Assembly (NCBI GenBank): GCA_017744715.1
Contig: JAGIAT010000070.1
Span: forward strand, 1 to 44,742
Length of the DNA: 44,742 nucleotides
DNA from: Niabella sp.
Lineage (GTDB): Bacteria > Bacteroidota > Bacteroidia > Chitinophagales > Chitinophagaceae
Reading direction: 5' to 3'
Shown here: positions 17,158 to 26,021 of the stretch, in pieces
How the letters are laid out: each line of letters starts with the position of its first letter
Position numbering within the stretch: position 1 is the stretch's first letter
Program-made: the position numbers and the translations under genes
The notes under the pieces: generated by a model
Seen by the model: only the letters and a program-made list of their open reading frames with translations
The model's database searches: none
What the model was told of the DNA's origin: nothing

Positions 17158-17310
17158 TTTGAGGTTGGATTCGTTTTTATGCCTGATGCCAGACGCCGGA
17201 CACAAGCTACCGGGTATCTATCGTCTATAGAATATCGACCGGAGGGGGTTCATAACGCTGTAACGGCATCTCAATTTTCACATTTCCACATTCTCAAATT
17301 TTCAAATGCT
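17158..17310. repeat. dispersed intergenic repeat, diverged copy
   Basis: The left part (GGTTGGATTCGTTTTTATGC, 17163-17182) matches 66-85 with a few changes. The right part (17261-17306, starting CTGTAACGGCATCTC) is the diverged reverse complement of 44401-44456. The middle differs between copies. It lies between the divergent aspS and deoC genes. Confidence 0.7.
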
Positions 17311-17327
17311 GAGCAGCCGGAAATCAG

Positions 17328-17335
17328 TAGGTTTG
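17328..17335 (+). promoter_or_regulatory. candidate -7 box of deoC
   Basis: TAGGTTTG matches TAnnTTTG and lies 18 bp before the deoC ATG at 17354. No -33 element seen. Confidence 0.4.
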
Positions 17336-17353
17336 TACTCTAAAATAAGAACA

Positions 17354-18022
17354 ATGGACATCGCCAAGTACATCGATCATACCATCCTGAAACCTACCAC
17401 CCTGGTGGGGGATATTGAAAAACTGTGCAGTGAAGCCAAACAATATGGTTTTGCAGCCGTTTGTGTGCCGCCGCCTTTTGTAACGAAAGCAAAGGCGCTG
17501 CTGGACGGATCGGGGGTGAAAACGGCCACCGTGATCGGGTTCCCGTTTGGCTACTCGGCCATTGAAGCAAAACTGGCAGAGGTGCTGCTGGCCCTGGTAG
17601 ATGGAGTGGATGAACTGGATATTGTGATCAACCTCATTGCTTTAAAGAATAATGACTGGCAATACCTGGCCAACGAAATTAACCACCTGATGCCGGTGAT
17701 CAAAGAAAAGGGCAAAGTGATCAAGATCATTATTGAAAGCGGTGTACTAACCGATGATGAAATCATAAAATGCTGCGAACTGTATGGCGCTGCCGGTATT
17801 GACTACTTAAAAACCTCAACCGGTTATGCTGAAAAGGGCGCCAGCGTACACGCTGTACAGCTGTTTAAAAAACACCTGCCTCCTCATGTACAAATCAAAG
17901 CGAGCGGCGGTATACGGGACTATGCTTTTGCAAAAGAACTGGTAGATGCCGGTGCCACACGCCTGGGCTGCAGTGCCGGGGTGGCCATTGTGAACGGAGA
18001 GAAAGGCAGCGGAAATTATTAG
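17354..18022 (+). CDS. deoC: deoxyribose-phosphate aldolase
   Basis: 222 residues. Cleaves 2-deoxyribose 5-phosphate to glyceraldehyde 3-phosphate and acetaldehyde in deoxynucleoside breakdown. The class I aldolase residues are in place: Schiff-base lysine K153 in DYLKTSTGY, second lysine K182 in QIKASGG, and the aspartate D89 in DELDIVIN. IDHTILKP at the N-terminus is diagnostic. The ATG at 17354 is preferred over one at 17306, which lies in repeat DNA upstream of the -7 box. It stands alone; the next gene in the same direction is 357 bp away. Confidence 0.97.
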   Translation: MDIAKYIDHTILKPTTLVGDIEKLCSEAKQYGFAAVCVPPPFVTKAKALLDGSGVKTATVIGFPFGYSAIEAKLAEVLLALVDGVDELDIVINLIALKNNDWQYLANEINHLMPVIKEKGKVIKIIIESGVLTDDEIIKCCELYGAAGIDYLKTSTGYAEKGASVHAVQLFKKHLPPHVQIKASGGIRDYAFAKELVDAGATRLGCSAGVAIVNGEKGSGNY

Positions 18023-18379
18023 CGCGCCCTTTGTTACCGCTTGTTCGCATGAAATACCGGAAGATCGCTGAAGTTCCCGGATCAGCATAAAACTGCGCTT
18101 TTTATGGCTCCTTGCTGTTGCCGGTTACCACGCATCATGGATATCAGTACCCGCCGTTAAACCACATGGATCTGCGGGTTTCTTCTAAACCCTCAATGAT
18201 CATGCTTCCTTCAGAAGTATGGGGCTCCCTTTTGCTCAAATAAACCGGGTTTTGTTTATCTTTGTTGTAATGGTTATTACCCTGTAACGGCCCTTTAAAT
18301 GTTACCTCGGTACTGGCTTCTTTATTATTGTTATCACATATCGTACGTTGGTTTTATTTATATTCAGAAAAACTAAACT
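18023..18379. other. leader region upstream of the exopolysaccharide operon
   Basis: 357 bp without a gene. It holds a candidate promoter (18231-18264) that leaves a leader of about 110 nt before the receiver gene. The rest shows no repeat or strong hairpin. Confidence 0.5.
18231..18264 (+). promoter_or_regulatory. candidate promoter of the exopolysaccharide operon
   Basis: TTTG (18231-18234) and TATCTTTG (18257-18264) match the -33 and -7 elements with a 22-bp spacer, slightly long. The receiver ATG is 115 bp downstream of the -7 box. Confidence 0.42.
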
Positions 18380-18757
18380 ATGAAAATTTTACTTGTTGAA
18401 GATGCAACAGCATTGCTGCGTGCTATTGAGCTGAAGTTGAAAAAGATCGGCTACGAAGTGTATCCCTGTGCAGATGGCCGCCAGGCGCTGGAGGAGCTTG
18501 AATCCGTTACACCGGATCTCGTGATCACAGACATCATGTTGCCCTTTGTGTCGGGCCTGGAAGTATTAAATGCCGCAAAGGCAAAAAATAAAAGGACGCC
18601 GGTAATTGTGTTTTCTGCCATGGGACAGGAAAATGCAGTGGAAGAAGCATTTTTGCTGGGCGCAGACGATTACGTGGTAAAACCCTTTGGACTAAAAGAA
18701 CTGGAAATGCGGATCAAAAGGTTACTGGGAACCCTCAATGCCGACATACAGTCCTGA
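18380..18757 (+). CDS. stand-alone receiver domain response regulator
   Basis: 125 residues, receiver domain only. All key residues are present: acid pocket E7-D8, phosphoacceptor D51 in VITDIMLP, S79, and K101 in VVKPFG. There is no output domain, so it must act through protein contact, as CheY- or PleD-type single receivers do. First gene of a six-gene operon (36 bp before the HEAT-like gene). No histidine kinase lies in the operon; the nearest kinase (6404) has its own LytTR partner. A likely role is switching the membrane-bound polysaccharide synthase on or off, possibly through the HEAT-like protein. That role is inference. Confidence 0.92.
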   Translation: MKILLVEDATALLRAIELKLKKIGYEVYPCADGRQALEELESVTPDLVITDIMLPFVSGLEVLNAAKAKNKRTPVIVFSAMGQENAVEEAFLLGADDYVVKPFGLKELEMRIKRLLGTLNADIQS

Positions 18758-18793
18758 TGTTGCGGCAATGCCCGCACTGATTTTTATTTTTTA

Positions 18794-19888
18794 ATGATAT
18801 TGTCTTTGCTTTCAATATTCGACTTCTTTAAACCTGGTTTTTTTTATGCAACGGCGGCGGTCTTTGCCGTTCTTATTGTGCTGTTGCTTGTACTCATTTA
18901 CTGGAATCTTTATGAGCGGAAAGCGGCTTTTTTTCAGCCGCAATCGTTCCGGGTAGAGTTTGAGCTTTGGGTAAGCAAATGGATCCTGGAGGATCTGCAG
19001 GACACGGACACGATCCGCGTTCCGTTAAAGTTCGCCAAACATCTGAAGCGGCCCAATAACCGCCAGTTTGCACTTGACGGTCTTATCGAATTAAAAAAGA
19101 GCGTGGCCGGAGCGGTGGGTGATAAAGTGGTGGCCCTGTACCTGGAGCTGGGTTTTAAAGAAGATTCCCTGAAAAAGCTGAACAGCGTTGTATGGCATCA
19201 GAAAGTAAAAGGCATTAATGAGCTGTCGGTAATGCAGCAGGAAGATATGAACGCCCGTATCTTTAAGCTAACCAATAACCGGAATAAATACATCAGGAGG
19301 GAAGCGCAGTCTGCCATGTTCAATTTCTATGGATTTAAGGGGCTGCGGTTCCTTAATGTATTAACACACGCTATTTCAGACTGGCAGCAACTGAATTTAA
19401 TAGAGCAGCTGCGACCGCTGGATCCGGAGCCCATCCCCGGCTTAAGCGGCTGGTTGCATTCGGATAACGACACGGTGGTGATCTTTGCCTTAAGACTTGC
19501 AGAGATCTATCAGTGTTTTGAAGTACACGCGGATGTGGTGCATTGTTTAGCCCATGCAAACGAAGCCGTAAGATCCCAGGCCGCTAAAACGCTGAAAGAG
19601 ATCGCCGATGATTCTACCGCAGATATCCTTTGTAAGCAGTATACCGTTGAAACGGTAAGAAACCAGGTCGTATTGCTGAACAGTCTTGCGGTGATTGCCG
19701 GCGATGCCCAGCAGCCCTTTTTAACGAAGGAGCTGGATAATGAAAACGCATTTTTAAAACTGGGAGCTGCCCGTGTTATTGCAACCTGCTGCAGCAACGG
19801 GTGGGCCATATTAGGGGCAAAAGCCCGGGAACAGCCATCTCCTTTTCAAAAAATTTATAATCATTTAAGGTTTGAACTGAAAAAATGA
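18794..19888 (+). CDS. membrane-anchored HEAT-repeat-like protein
   Basis: 364 residues. One membrane segment at about 15-37 (FFYATAAVFAVLIVLLLVLIYW) is followed by an all-helical cytoplasmic domain. Repeats of the HEAT type are visible: KYIRREAQSAMFNFYG, DNDTVVIFALRLAEIYQ, ANEAVRSQAAKTLKEIADD, VRNQVVLLNSLAVIAGD and NAFLKLGAARVIATC. HEAT arrays are protein-binding scaffolds. Its gene overlaps the glycosyltransferase gene by 4 bp (ATGA), so translation is coupled and a direct complex with the synthase is likely. It may connect the receiver (18380) with the synthase, a place taken by PilZ domains or PgaD-type subunits in other systems. No PilZ motif is seen. Confidence 0.82.
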   Translation: MILSLLSIFDFFKPGFFYATAAVFAVLIVLLLVLIYWNLYERKAAFFQPQSFRVEFELWVSKWILEDLQDTDTIRVPLKFAKHLKRPNNRQFALDGLIELKKSVAGAVGDKVVALYLELGFKEDSLKKLNSVVWHQKVKGINELSVMQQEDMNARIFKLTNNRNKYIRREAQSAMFNFYGFKGLRFLNVLTHAISDWQQLNLIEQLRPLDPEPIPGLSGWLHSDNDTVVIFALRLAEIYQCFEVHADVVHCLAHANEAVRSQAAKTLKEIADDSTADILCKQYTVETVRNQVVLLNSLAVIAGDAQQPFLTKELDNENAFLKLGAARVIATCCSNGWAILGAKAREQPSPFQKIYNHLRFELKK

Positions 19889-21309
19889 ACTGGGGCTTCC
19901 TGATACTGGAAATATTTGCGTTTGGGATATTTTTATATTCCATTGTGCTTTTTGCTTTTTATGTATTCATCGGTGTATTCTCCATAGGGGAAACCCGCAA
20001 GTATATTCATCAGAACCGCGTAACGGATTACCGGAGAATTGCTTCTTCCCTGCATGCTCCTTCCGTAAGCATTATAGCGCCGGCATATAATGAAGGTCTT
20101 ACAATTGTAGACAACGTCCGGTCCCTGCTCTCCATTTATTACTATAACCTGGAAGTGATCATTGTAAACGATGGCAGCAAGGACAATAGCCTGCAGAAGC
20201 TGATCGACGCCTACCAGCTGGAAAAGATCGATTTTTTTATTCCGGACCAGATTCCTACAAAAGAAGTGAGGGGGGTATACAAAAGCCGCAACCCCGTGCT
20301 GCGGAAGGTAGTAGTGGTAGATAAGGTGAACGGCGGAAAGGCCGATGCCCTGAATGTTGGTGTAAATATTGCCAGCAATGATTATATCATCTGTATTGAT
20401 GTAGACTGTGTATTGGAACAGGATGCCATTTTGAAAATGGTAAAACCGTTTATGGAAGCCACTACCCAACGGGTGATTGCTTCCGGCGGGGTGATCCGCA
20501 TTGCCAATTCATCCCTTGTGGAACATGGAAGCCTTGTAAAAGTAAAGTTGCCGAAGGACTACCTGCCGCGCATGCAAACGCTGGAATATATCCGTGCATT
20601 TTTGCTTGGAAGGATGGCCTGGAGCAGGCTCAACGGCCTGTTGCTGATTTCGGGGGCTTTTGGGGCCTTCGATAAAGAGATCGTGATAAAATGCGGCGGA
20701 TACAACCGCAATACGGTGGGGGAAGACATGGAGCTGGTGGTGCGGATGCGGCGCTATATGGAAGAGCGGAAAGAGCCATATAAAGTTACCTATATTCCCG
20801 ATCCCCTGTGCTGGACGGAGGCCCCCGCTTCCTATAAAGTACTGGGAAGGCAGCGGAACCGGTGGATCCGGGGCACATATGAAACGTTGAAATTTCACAA
20901 GGTGATGTTTTTTAATCCGCGGTACCGGCTGCTGGGAATGGTGAGTTATCCCTACTGGTTCTTTTTCGAACTGCTGGCACCGGTTATCGAATTCCTCGGA
21001 TTTATAGCCTTCCTTGTAATGGTGTTTGCCGGGCTGGTAGACTGGGAACTCTTCTTTGCGTTGTTTGCAGTTGTGATCGGGTTCAACTACCTGTACTCTG
21101 TATTTGCGGTTTATATGGAAGTGAAGACCTACAACCAGTACCGGCGCAGAACCGATATAGCAAAGCTGTTGCTGACCAGCTTAAGCGAGCCGTTTAATTT
21201 TCACCCGTTTGTTGTGTGGAGCAGCATTCGTGGACTTGTGGATATTTTGAGAAACCAGCACAGCTGGGGCGATATGGCCCGGGAGGGATTTGATAAAAAG
21301 AAATCATAA
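19885..21309 (+). CDS. processive GT2 glycosyltransferase, exopolysaccharide synthase type
   Basis: 474 residues. An N-terminal membrane segment (3-33) precedes a GT-A catalytic domain (about 60-340) and a C-terminal block of about three membrane segments (345-430). Catalytic motifs are complete: IVNDGSKD, DxD at D172/D174 (CIDVDC), base GED at 279-281, and Q323-x-x-R326-W327 (RQRNRW). QxxRW together with the membrane topology is the signature of processive synthases (cellulose, hyaluronan, PNAG/PgaC). Such enzymes polymerise a sugar from a nucleotide donor and move the chain across the inner membrane. The donor sugar cannot be read from the sequence. The start overlaps the previous gene by 4 bp; the stop lies 1 bp before the next start. 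Confidence 0.93.
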   Translation: MNWGFLILEIFAFGIFLYSIVLFAFYVFIGVFSIGETRKYIHQNRVTDYRRIASSLHAPSVSIIAPAYNEGLTIVDNVRSLLSIYYYNLEVIIVNDGSKDNSLQKLIDAYQLEKIDFFIPDQIPTKEVRGVYKSRNPVLRKVVVVDKVNGGKADALNVGVNIASNDYIICIDVDCVLEQDAILKMVKPFMEATTQRVIASGGVIRIANSSLVEHGSLVKVKLPKDYLPRMQTLEYIRAFLLGRMAWSRLNGLLLISGAFGAFDKEIVIKCGGYNRNTVGEDMELVVRMRRYMEERKEPYKVTYIPDPLCWTEAPASYKVLGRQRNRWIRGTYETLKFHKVMFFNPRYRLLGMVSYPYWFFFELLAPVIEFLGFIAFLVMVFAGLVDWELFFALFAVVIGFNYLYSVFAVYMEVKTYNQYRRRTDIAKLLLTSLSEPFNFHPFVVWSSIRGLVDILRNQHSWGDMAREGFDKKKS

Positions 21310-21310
21310 G

Positions 21311-23374
21311 ATGAAGCACCCCTATAAACCCGTTAATAAAGAATCGTTCTTAAGACGGAACTTAAAAAGTTCCTGTAAGGACTTTGTACCGCAACTGCTG
21401 GTGCTGGCAGCGCTGTTCCTGGTATTGCGTCTTTTTGAGATGGGGTACGATGTATACCGGCACCGCTGGAATGCATTTTTCTGGAAGGTTCTTTTTTCCG
21501 GTTTATTAAAAGATCTGGCTTTTGTGGCCGGCATGGGCTTCCTGCTTTACCTGGTATATTTTATATGTTTCCTTGCCGGCCGGAAATGGGCCCGTATGGT
21601 TTTTATAGTGCTCGGAAGCATTTTATGCCTGATCCAACTGGCCCTGGCTTTTTATTTCCAGTTTTCATTCAATTTACTGGGAGGAGATCTTTGGCAGTAC
21701 AAGCTTTCAGATATCCGGCAAACGGTAGGAGCGGCCGGTGTGAGCATATGGATTTTTGTGGTGCTGGCGGTGGTACTGGCGTTGATCGTATCCTGCCTGG
21801 CCATTTTACCCCGTAAAATAAAACTACCGGCAGGAGCCGCTTATGGAGTGGTCATTTTCCTGGCCTTGCTCATGCCGTTCCGGCCGGCTTTACAGGCATC
21901 AACGCTGCGCCCCGGTAATGAATATGCCACCAATTTATCGGTAAACAAGTCCTACTATTTTTATACGGGTACAATCGGCTATTTTAGCCCGCAGGCATTG
22001 CAAACGGATATCTACAGTGATTTTTATTCCGGGGATTATGATAGTGGTTCAGCGGTAGCAGATTCCCTCCGCGTCTTTCATTATGTAGATGAGGCGCGCT
22101 ATCCCTTTCTGCGTGCGGATGATACGCCGGACCTGCTTTCACCGTTCTTTAATCCAACAACAAGCCCGCCCGATATTGTAGTGGTCATTGTGGAAGGACT
22201 TGGAAGGGCATTTGCAAACAGCGGCGCGCGTTTGGGTAATTTTACCCCGTTTTTAGATTCACTGTCCCGTGCCGGCCTTTACTGGGAGAACGGGTTAAGT
22301 ACATCGGGAAGAACCTTTTCGGTGCTGCCCAGCCTGTTGGCTTCATTGCCCTTCGCCCGGAGTGGTTTTGCAGAGTTGGGAGCCTCTATGCCGCCGCACG
22401 TCAGCTTGCTCTCGTTGTTAAAGCACAATGGGTACCAGACGGCTTTTTATTACGGCGGAGATGCGCATTTTGACAATATGGATCTCTTCCTGCAACAGAA
22501 CCAGATCGGGGCCATCAGGGATATAAAAAGCTTTCCTTCCGGGTATCGGAAATTGCCGGCCGCCGGCACAGGGTTTTCGTGGGGATACGGAGATAAAGAA
22601 CTGTTTCGCTGGTACCTGGCTTCACAGGACGCGGCATCAGCGGCACCCAAGGCCGCTGTATTGCTTACCGTGGCTACGCATAGTCCTTTTTTGGTAAACG
22701 ACCAGGAAGCCTATTTTAAAAAGTTTGAACAGCGCCTGACGGAACTGCATTTGCCGGAGTCCGAAAAACAGGTTGCCCGCAACTACCGGGATCAGTACGC
22801 AAGTATTTTATACGCAGATGATGCATTGAGGGATTTCTTTACCGCCTATGGAAAAAGAAGTGATTTTGCACATACGGTCTTCCTGGTAACCGGTGATCAT
22901 CAGATGCCGGAGCTGCCGCTGAACAGTAAAATAGACCGGTATCATGTGCCGTTGCTGATCTATTCACCGTTATTAAAGCGAACGGCTACCTTTTCATCCA
23001 TTGTTTCGCATTTTGATGTAACGCCATCCCTGCTGGCCTTCCTGAAAAATAATTATCCCATGCAGCTGCCTTCACTGGTAAGCTGGATGGGCGCAGGTTT
23101 GGATACATCAAGAGTTTTCCGGAATGTACATGCATACCCGATGATGCAGGATAAAAACGATCTGGTCGATTTTATCGAGGGAACGCACATGGTCAATCTG
23201 AGCACATTGTTTGAAATAGACCCACAGCTGAGTTTGACGCCGGACGATTCAAAAGATATACTGAACCGGGTAAGCGGGAGCTTTGACCGGTTTAAGCGGA
23301 AGAACCAGCAGCTCATCGATGGAGCGGGTCTGATACCCGATTCCATTTACCAGCGGTATACAACAAAAGAATAA
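21311..23374 (+). CDS. LtaS-like alkaline phosphatase superfamily transferase
   Basis: 687 residues from the ATG at 21311, 1 bp after the synthase stop. Five membrane segments (about 27-190) are followed by a large periplasmic AlkP/sulfatase domain. The LTA-synthase catalytic set can be placed: metal ligand E295 (VIVEGLGR), nucleophile T335 (SGRTFSVLPS), and D529-H530 (VTGDHQMPEL), with spacing similar to LtaS E255, T300, D475 and H476. The first metal ligand is followed by GLGRAF, as in phosphoglycerol transferases. A sulfatase would need Cys/Ser in a CxPSR motif, which is absent. The likely reaction is transfer of phosphoglycerol or phosphoethanolamine from a phospholipid to the new polysaccharide. 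Substrate is inference. Confidence 0.88.
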   Translation: MKHPYKPVNKESFLRRNLKSSCKDFVPQLLVLAALFLVLRLFEMGYDVYRHRWNAFFWKVLFSGLLKDLAFVAGMGFLLYLVYFICFLAGRKWARMVFIVLGSILCLIQLALAFYFQFSFNLLGGDLWQYKLSDIRQTVGAAGVSIWIFVVLAVVLALIVSCLAILPRKIKLPAGAAYGVVIFLALLMPFRPALQASTLRPGNEYATNLSVNKSYYFYTGTIGYFSPQALQTDIYSDFYSGDYDSGSAVADSLRVFHYVDEARYPFLRADDTPDLLSPFFNPTTSPPDIVVVIVEGLGRAFANSGARLGNFTPFLDSLSRAGLYWENGLSTSGRTFSVLPSLLASLPFARSGFAELGASMPPHVSLLSLLKHNGYQTAFYYGGDAHFDNMDLFLQQNQIGAIRDIKSFPSGYRKLPAAGTGFSWGYGDKELFRWYLASQDAASAAPKAAVLLTVATHSPFLVNDQEAYFKKFEQRLTELHLPESEKQVARNYRDQYASILYADDALRDFFTAYGKRSDFAHTVFLVTGDHQMPELPLNSKIDRYHVPLLIYSPLLKRTATFSSIVSHFDVTPSLLAFLKNNYPMQLPSLVSWMGAGLDTSRVFRNVHAYPMMQDKNDLVDFIEGTHMVNLSTLFEIDPQLSLTPDDSKDILNRVSGSFDRFKRKNQQLIDGAGLIPDSIYQRYTTKE

Positions 23375-23422
23375 TTGCTGCAAGGCAGCGTAAATCTGTA
23401 TGAATATTAAAAATGATCAACT

Positions 23423-24664
23423 ATGCCAGTAAAACCTTGTCTGTTATGGATCCTGCTTCTGAGCAGTTTGCAGCTGTTTGCCCAGGCAGATACGACCACG
23501 TCTGACGGGCTGTTCCAGGCTGCACGGCATGCGGCCTTTGAAAATAAGAACTATGCACTGGCTAAACGGTATGCGATAAAGGCATTGGAACTAAGTCCGA
23601 AATATGCAGATATCCGGGTGTTCCTGGGGCGCCTGTATACCTGGGATAAGCAGCCCGACAGTGCGCGGGCATGTTTTGATGAAGTGCTGAAGGAGCAGCC
23701 GGATTATGAAGATGCCGCCGTGGCATATGCGGACCTGGAATTTTGGAATGACCGGAATGAAGCTGCCCTGGAAAAGGCAAATGCGGGTTTGCGGTACCAT
23801 CCGGCTTCGGCGGATCTGCTGCTCCGGAAAGCCCGGATCCTTGCTGCCATGCGCCGTTACGGGGAAGCGGGAGATATGGTGGATACCCTGCTGAGGAAAA
23901 ACAAGAAAAATACAGAAGCGCTGGCGCTGGGAAACCGCATAAAAGACGAGCGGTCGCTGAACCGGATCGGTGTATCCTATGATTATGTTTATTTTGATAA
24001 ACAGTTTGATGACGCCTGGCACCTGGCGAGTATCGACTACGGGCGGCGAACAGGGATCGGAACGGTGATCGGGCGCGTCAATTATGCCAACCGGTTCCGT
24101 GAAAACGGTGTGCAGTTTGAAGTGGATGCATATCCCCGGATCTCTAATACGTTTTACCTGTATGTGAACGCCGGTTACTCCAATAACGTAGGTGTTTTCC
24201 CCCGCTGGCGCATGGGGCTTTCCGTGTATGCCAACCTGCCCAAAAGCTTCGAGGCGGAGCTGGGTATACGGCATCTGTACTTTACCTCCACTACCAATAT
24301 CTATACCGCTTATATCGGCAAATATTACAGCAGCTTTTTATTTGGTGCCCGGGCCTATTTTATACCTTCCAAAACCACTAAAAACTCCGCATCGTATAAC
24401 CTCCTCGGGCGCTATTATTTTGGTGGCGCGGATGATTATATCGGGCTGAATATCGGAACAGGTATTTCGCCGGATGAACGTTATCTGGCCCCGCAGCTGA
24501 ACGCAACCTATTCCCTGAAAACCTATAAGGCCAATGTTGACTTCAGGCATGCATTCAAATTGAATATTGTTACCTTAGGCGCTTCTCTTATCAACCAGGA
24601 ATATATGCCGGATACAAGGGGGAACCAGATCCAGGCCGGTATCGGATATATCCGGCGCTTTTAA
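23423..24664 (+). CDS. YaiO-type outer-membrane protein with N-terminal TPRs
   Basis: 413 residues. Signal peptide 1-21 (ending LFAQ). About four TPR units follow (25-165): ENKNYALAKRYAIKALELSP, ADIRVFLGRLYTWDKQPDSA, AAVAYADLEFWNDRNEAALE and LLLRKARILAAMRRYGEA. From about 180 the chain alternates amphipathic strands (GVSYDYVYFDKQFDDAW, LRHLYFTSTTNIYTAYIGKYY and others) and ends in IGYIRRF with a C-terminal Phe, as outer-membrane barrels do. TPR plus barrel is the architecture of PgaA and of YaiO-family proteins; here it would guide the polymer through the periplasm and outer membrane. The YaiO label is by resemblance. Confidence 0.85.
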   Translation: MPVKPCLLWILLLSSLQLFAQADTTTSDGLFQAARHAAFENKNYALAKRYAIKALELSPKYADIRVFLGRLYTWDKQPDSARACFDEVLKEQPDYEDAAVAYADLEFWNDRNEAALEKANAGLRYHPASADLLLRKARILAAMRRYGEAGDMVDTLLRKNKKNTEALALGNRIKDERSLNRIGVSYDYVYFDKQFDDAWHLASIDYGRRTGIGTVIGRVNYANRFRENGVQFEVDAYPRISNTFYLYVNAGYSNNVGVFPRWRMGLSVYANLPKSFEAELGIRHLYFTSTTNIYTAYIGKYYSSFLFGARAYFIPSKTTKNSASYNLLGRYYFGGADDYIGLNIGTGISPDERYLAPQLNATYSLKTYKANVDFRHAFKLNIVTLGASLINQEYMPDTRGNQIQAGIGYIRRF

Positions 24665-24676
24665 AGAAGACCCGTT

Positions 24677-25855
24677 ATGAAAATAAATCGCAGGTATGCT
24701 TATTTCTTTCCCTGGGTGTTACTCCTGGTGCCGCTTACAATGTGGGTATGCTGGCTGCTGACCCCCAAAAAGCAGCTGGTAGTGGCCATTATCGATAAGA
24801 CCGCATTAACTCCCCAAGGGCAGGAGCATATTTCCCTGACCTGGATCTTAAATCATTACCGGTTCACCAAAGATGCGCATCACCTGTACCAGGTAAGCAG
24901 CGATTATTTTGGCTTTTTTCCAAAGCCCCACGAAAAGTTCCGTTTAAAAGGCCTGGAGCGGTTTGATGCATCGCTTTTGGATAAACTGAGCCATGATGCA
25001 GACCTTGCTTATTACACGGACACCTATGGCGTATATGCAAATGAATGGTATTTGAAAAAGCAGGTGGCGGAACGCTCCGGCATGGTGTATGGCGGACTGA
25101 GTGCAGCGGACGTGGATTTTATGGAAAAAATGAAGCAGCGGCATAAACTGGTGCTGGCGGAATTTAACACGATCGGGTCACCCTCGGCGCTTACAGAGCG
25201 GTACCGGTTTGAACAATTATTTGGTCTTAAATGGACGGGATGGATCGGGCGGTATTTTGATGAGCTGGACACTGCGAAAAATAAAGACATTCCCCGCTGG
25301 CTGGTAAAAGGATATATGAGCCGGCACAATAACCGCTGGCCGTTTAAGAACGAAGGCATTGTTTTTGTGGGGGAGGGAAATACCATCGTGGTACTGGAAG
25401 CGGGGAAAGACCTGGTGTCGCCCCTGCCTTATATGGTTACCGAAGAAGCCTTTCGCGCTCACTACCGGTTACCCCAAAAAGTCAATTATTCTTACTGGTT
25501 CGATATCGTGGTTCCGGATACCCTGGTGAACCGCGTGCAGGCCCGGTTCTCCTTCGATCTTACCGCATCGGGTAAAAAGGAATTACAGCAGTACAGCATT
25601 CCTGCATCCTTTCCCGCGGTACTGTCGCACAGGGGAGCCGATTATCAGTTCTGGTATTTTTCGGGTGATTTCTGTGATAATCCCATATCGTTTAATACAT
25701 CCTATTTTAAGGGGATTGAAAAGTTCAGGTTCTTATTTATGAACCGGCTGGATAAAACACAGCGGAAAAGCTTTTTCTGGAGTTTTTACCGGCCGCTGGT
25801 CAGCACGATCCTGAACGAGTATTATGCTGAAAAGAAGAAAGCAGCGCGCCGCTAA
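24677..25855 (+). CDS. membrane-anchored protein of unknown family, last gene of the exopolysaccharide operon
   Basis: 392 residues. One N-terminal membrane anchor (8-29, FFPWVLLLVPLTMWVCWLL) is followed by a soluble periplasmic domain. No family is recognised. The first half has a Rossmann-like or class I amidotransferase-like feel: VVAIIDKTA, LSHDADLAYYTDTYGVY, KLVLAEFNTIGSPS and ERYRFEQLFGLKWTGWIGRYF. A beta-rich middle (GEGNTIVVLEAGKDLVSP) precedes a C-terminal segment with FDIVVPDTLVNRVQARFSFD. It is 12 bp after the barrel gene, so it surely belongs to the operon. It could be a polymer-modifying enzyme or an assembly factor. It takes the place where PNAG operons have pgaB, but no deacetylase motif is visible. 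Confidence 0.8.
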   Translation: MKINRRYAYFFPWVLLLVPLTMWVCWLLTPKKQLVVAIIDKTALTPQGQEHISLTWILNHYRFTKDAHHLYQVSSDYFGFFPKPHEKFRLKGLERFDASLLDKLSHDADLAYYTDTYGVYANEWYLKKQVAERSGMVYGGLSAADVDFMEKMKQRHKLVLAEFNTIGSPSALTERYRFEQLFGLKWTGWIGRYFDELDTAKNKDIPRWLVKGYMSRHNNRWPFKNEGIVFVGEGNTIVVLEAGKDLVSPLPYMVTEEAFRAHYRLPQKVNYSYWFDIVVPDTLVNRVQARFSFDLTASGKKELQQYSIPASFPAVLSHRGADYQFWYFSGDFCDNPISFNTSYFKGIEKFRFLFMNRLDKTQRKSFFWSFYRPLVSTILNEYYAEKKKAARR

Positions 25856-26021
25856 ACAAAGATACAGGGTTCGGATCCCCGGGCGAACAAATTGATAGCG
25901 GATTCCTAAAGACGGGCGCCTGGTGGATTAAAGCAGCGCCGCATCAACGTTTAAGATCAGTCACCCGTTTAACAGTTCACACCCTGTGTAAATCCCCGAT
26001 CCCGGACCTGACCGGATGATA

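Noticed and set aside
21311..23374. Annotation as a true sulfatase
   Set aside because: The CxPSR/SxPSR formylglycine motif is missing, while the LtaS-type T nucleophile and five-helix membrane part are present.
23423..24664. A TolC-like or BcsC-like export protein
   Set aside because: The TPR section is short and the barrel is about 230 residues; there is no long helical tunnel and the size is far below BcsC.
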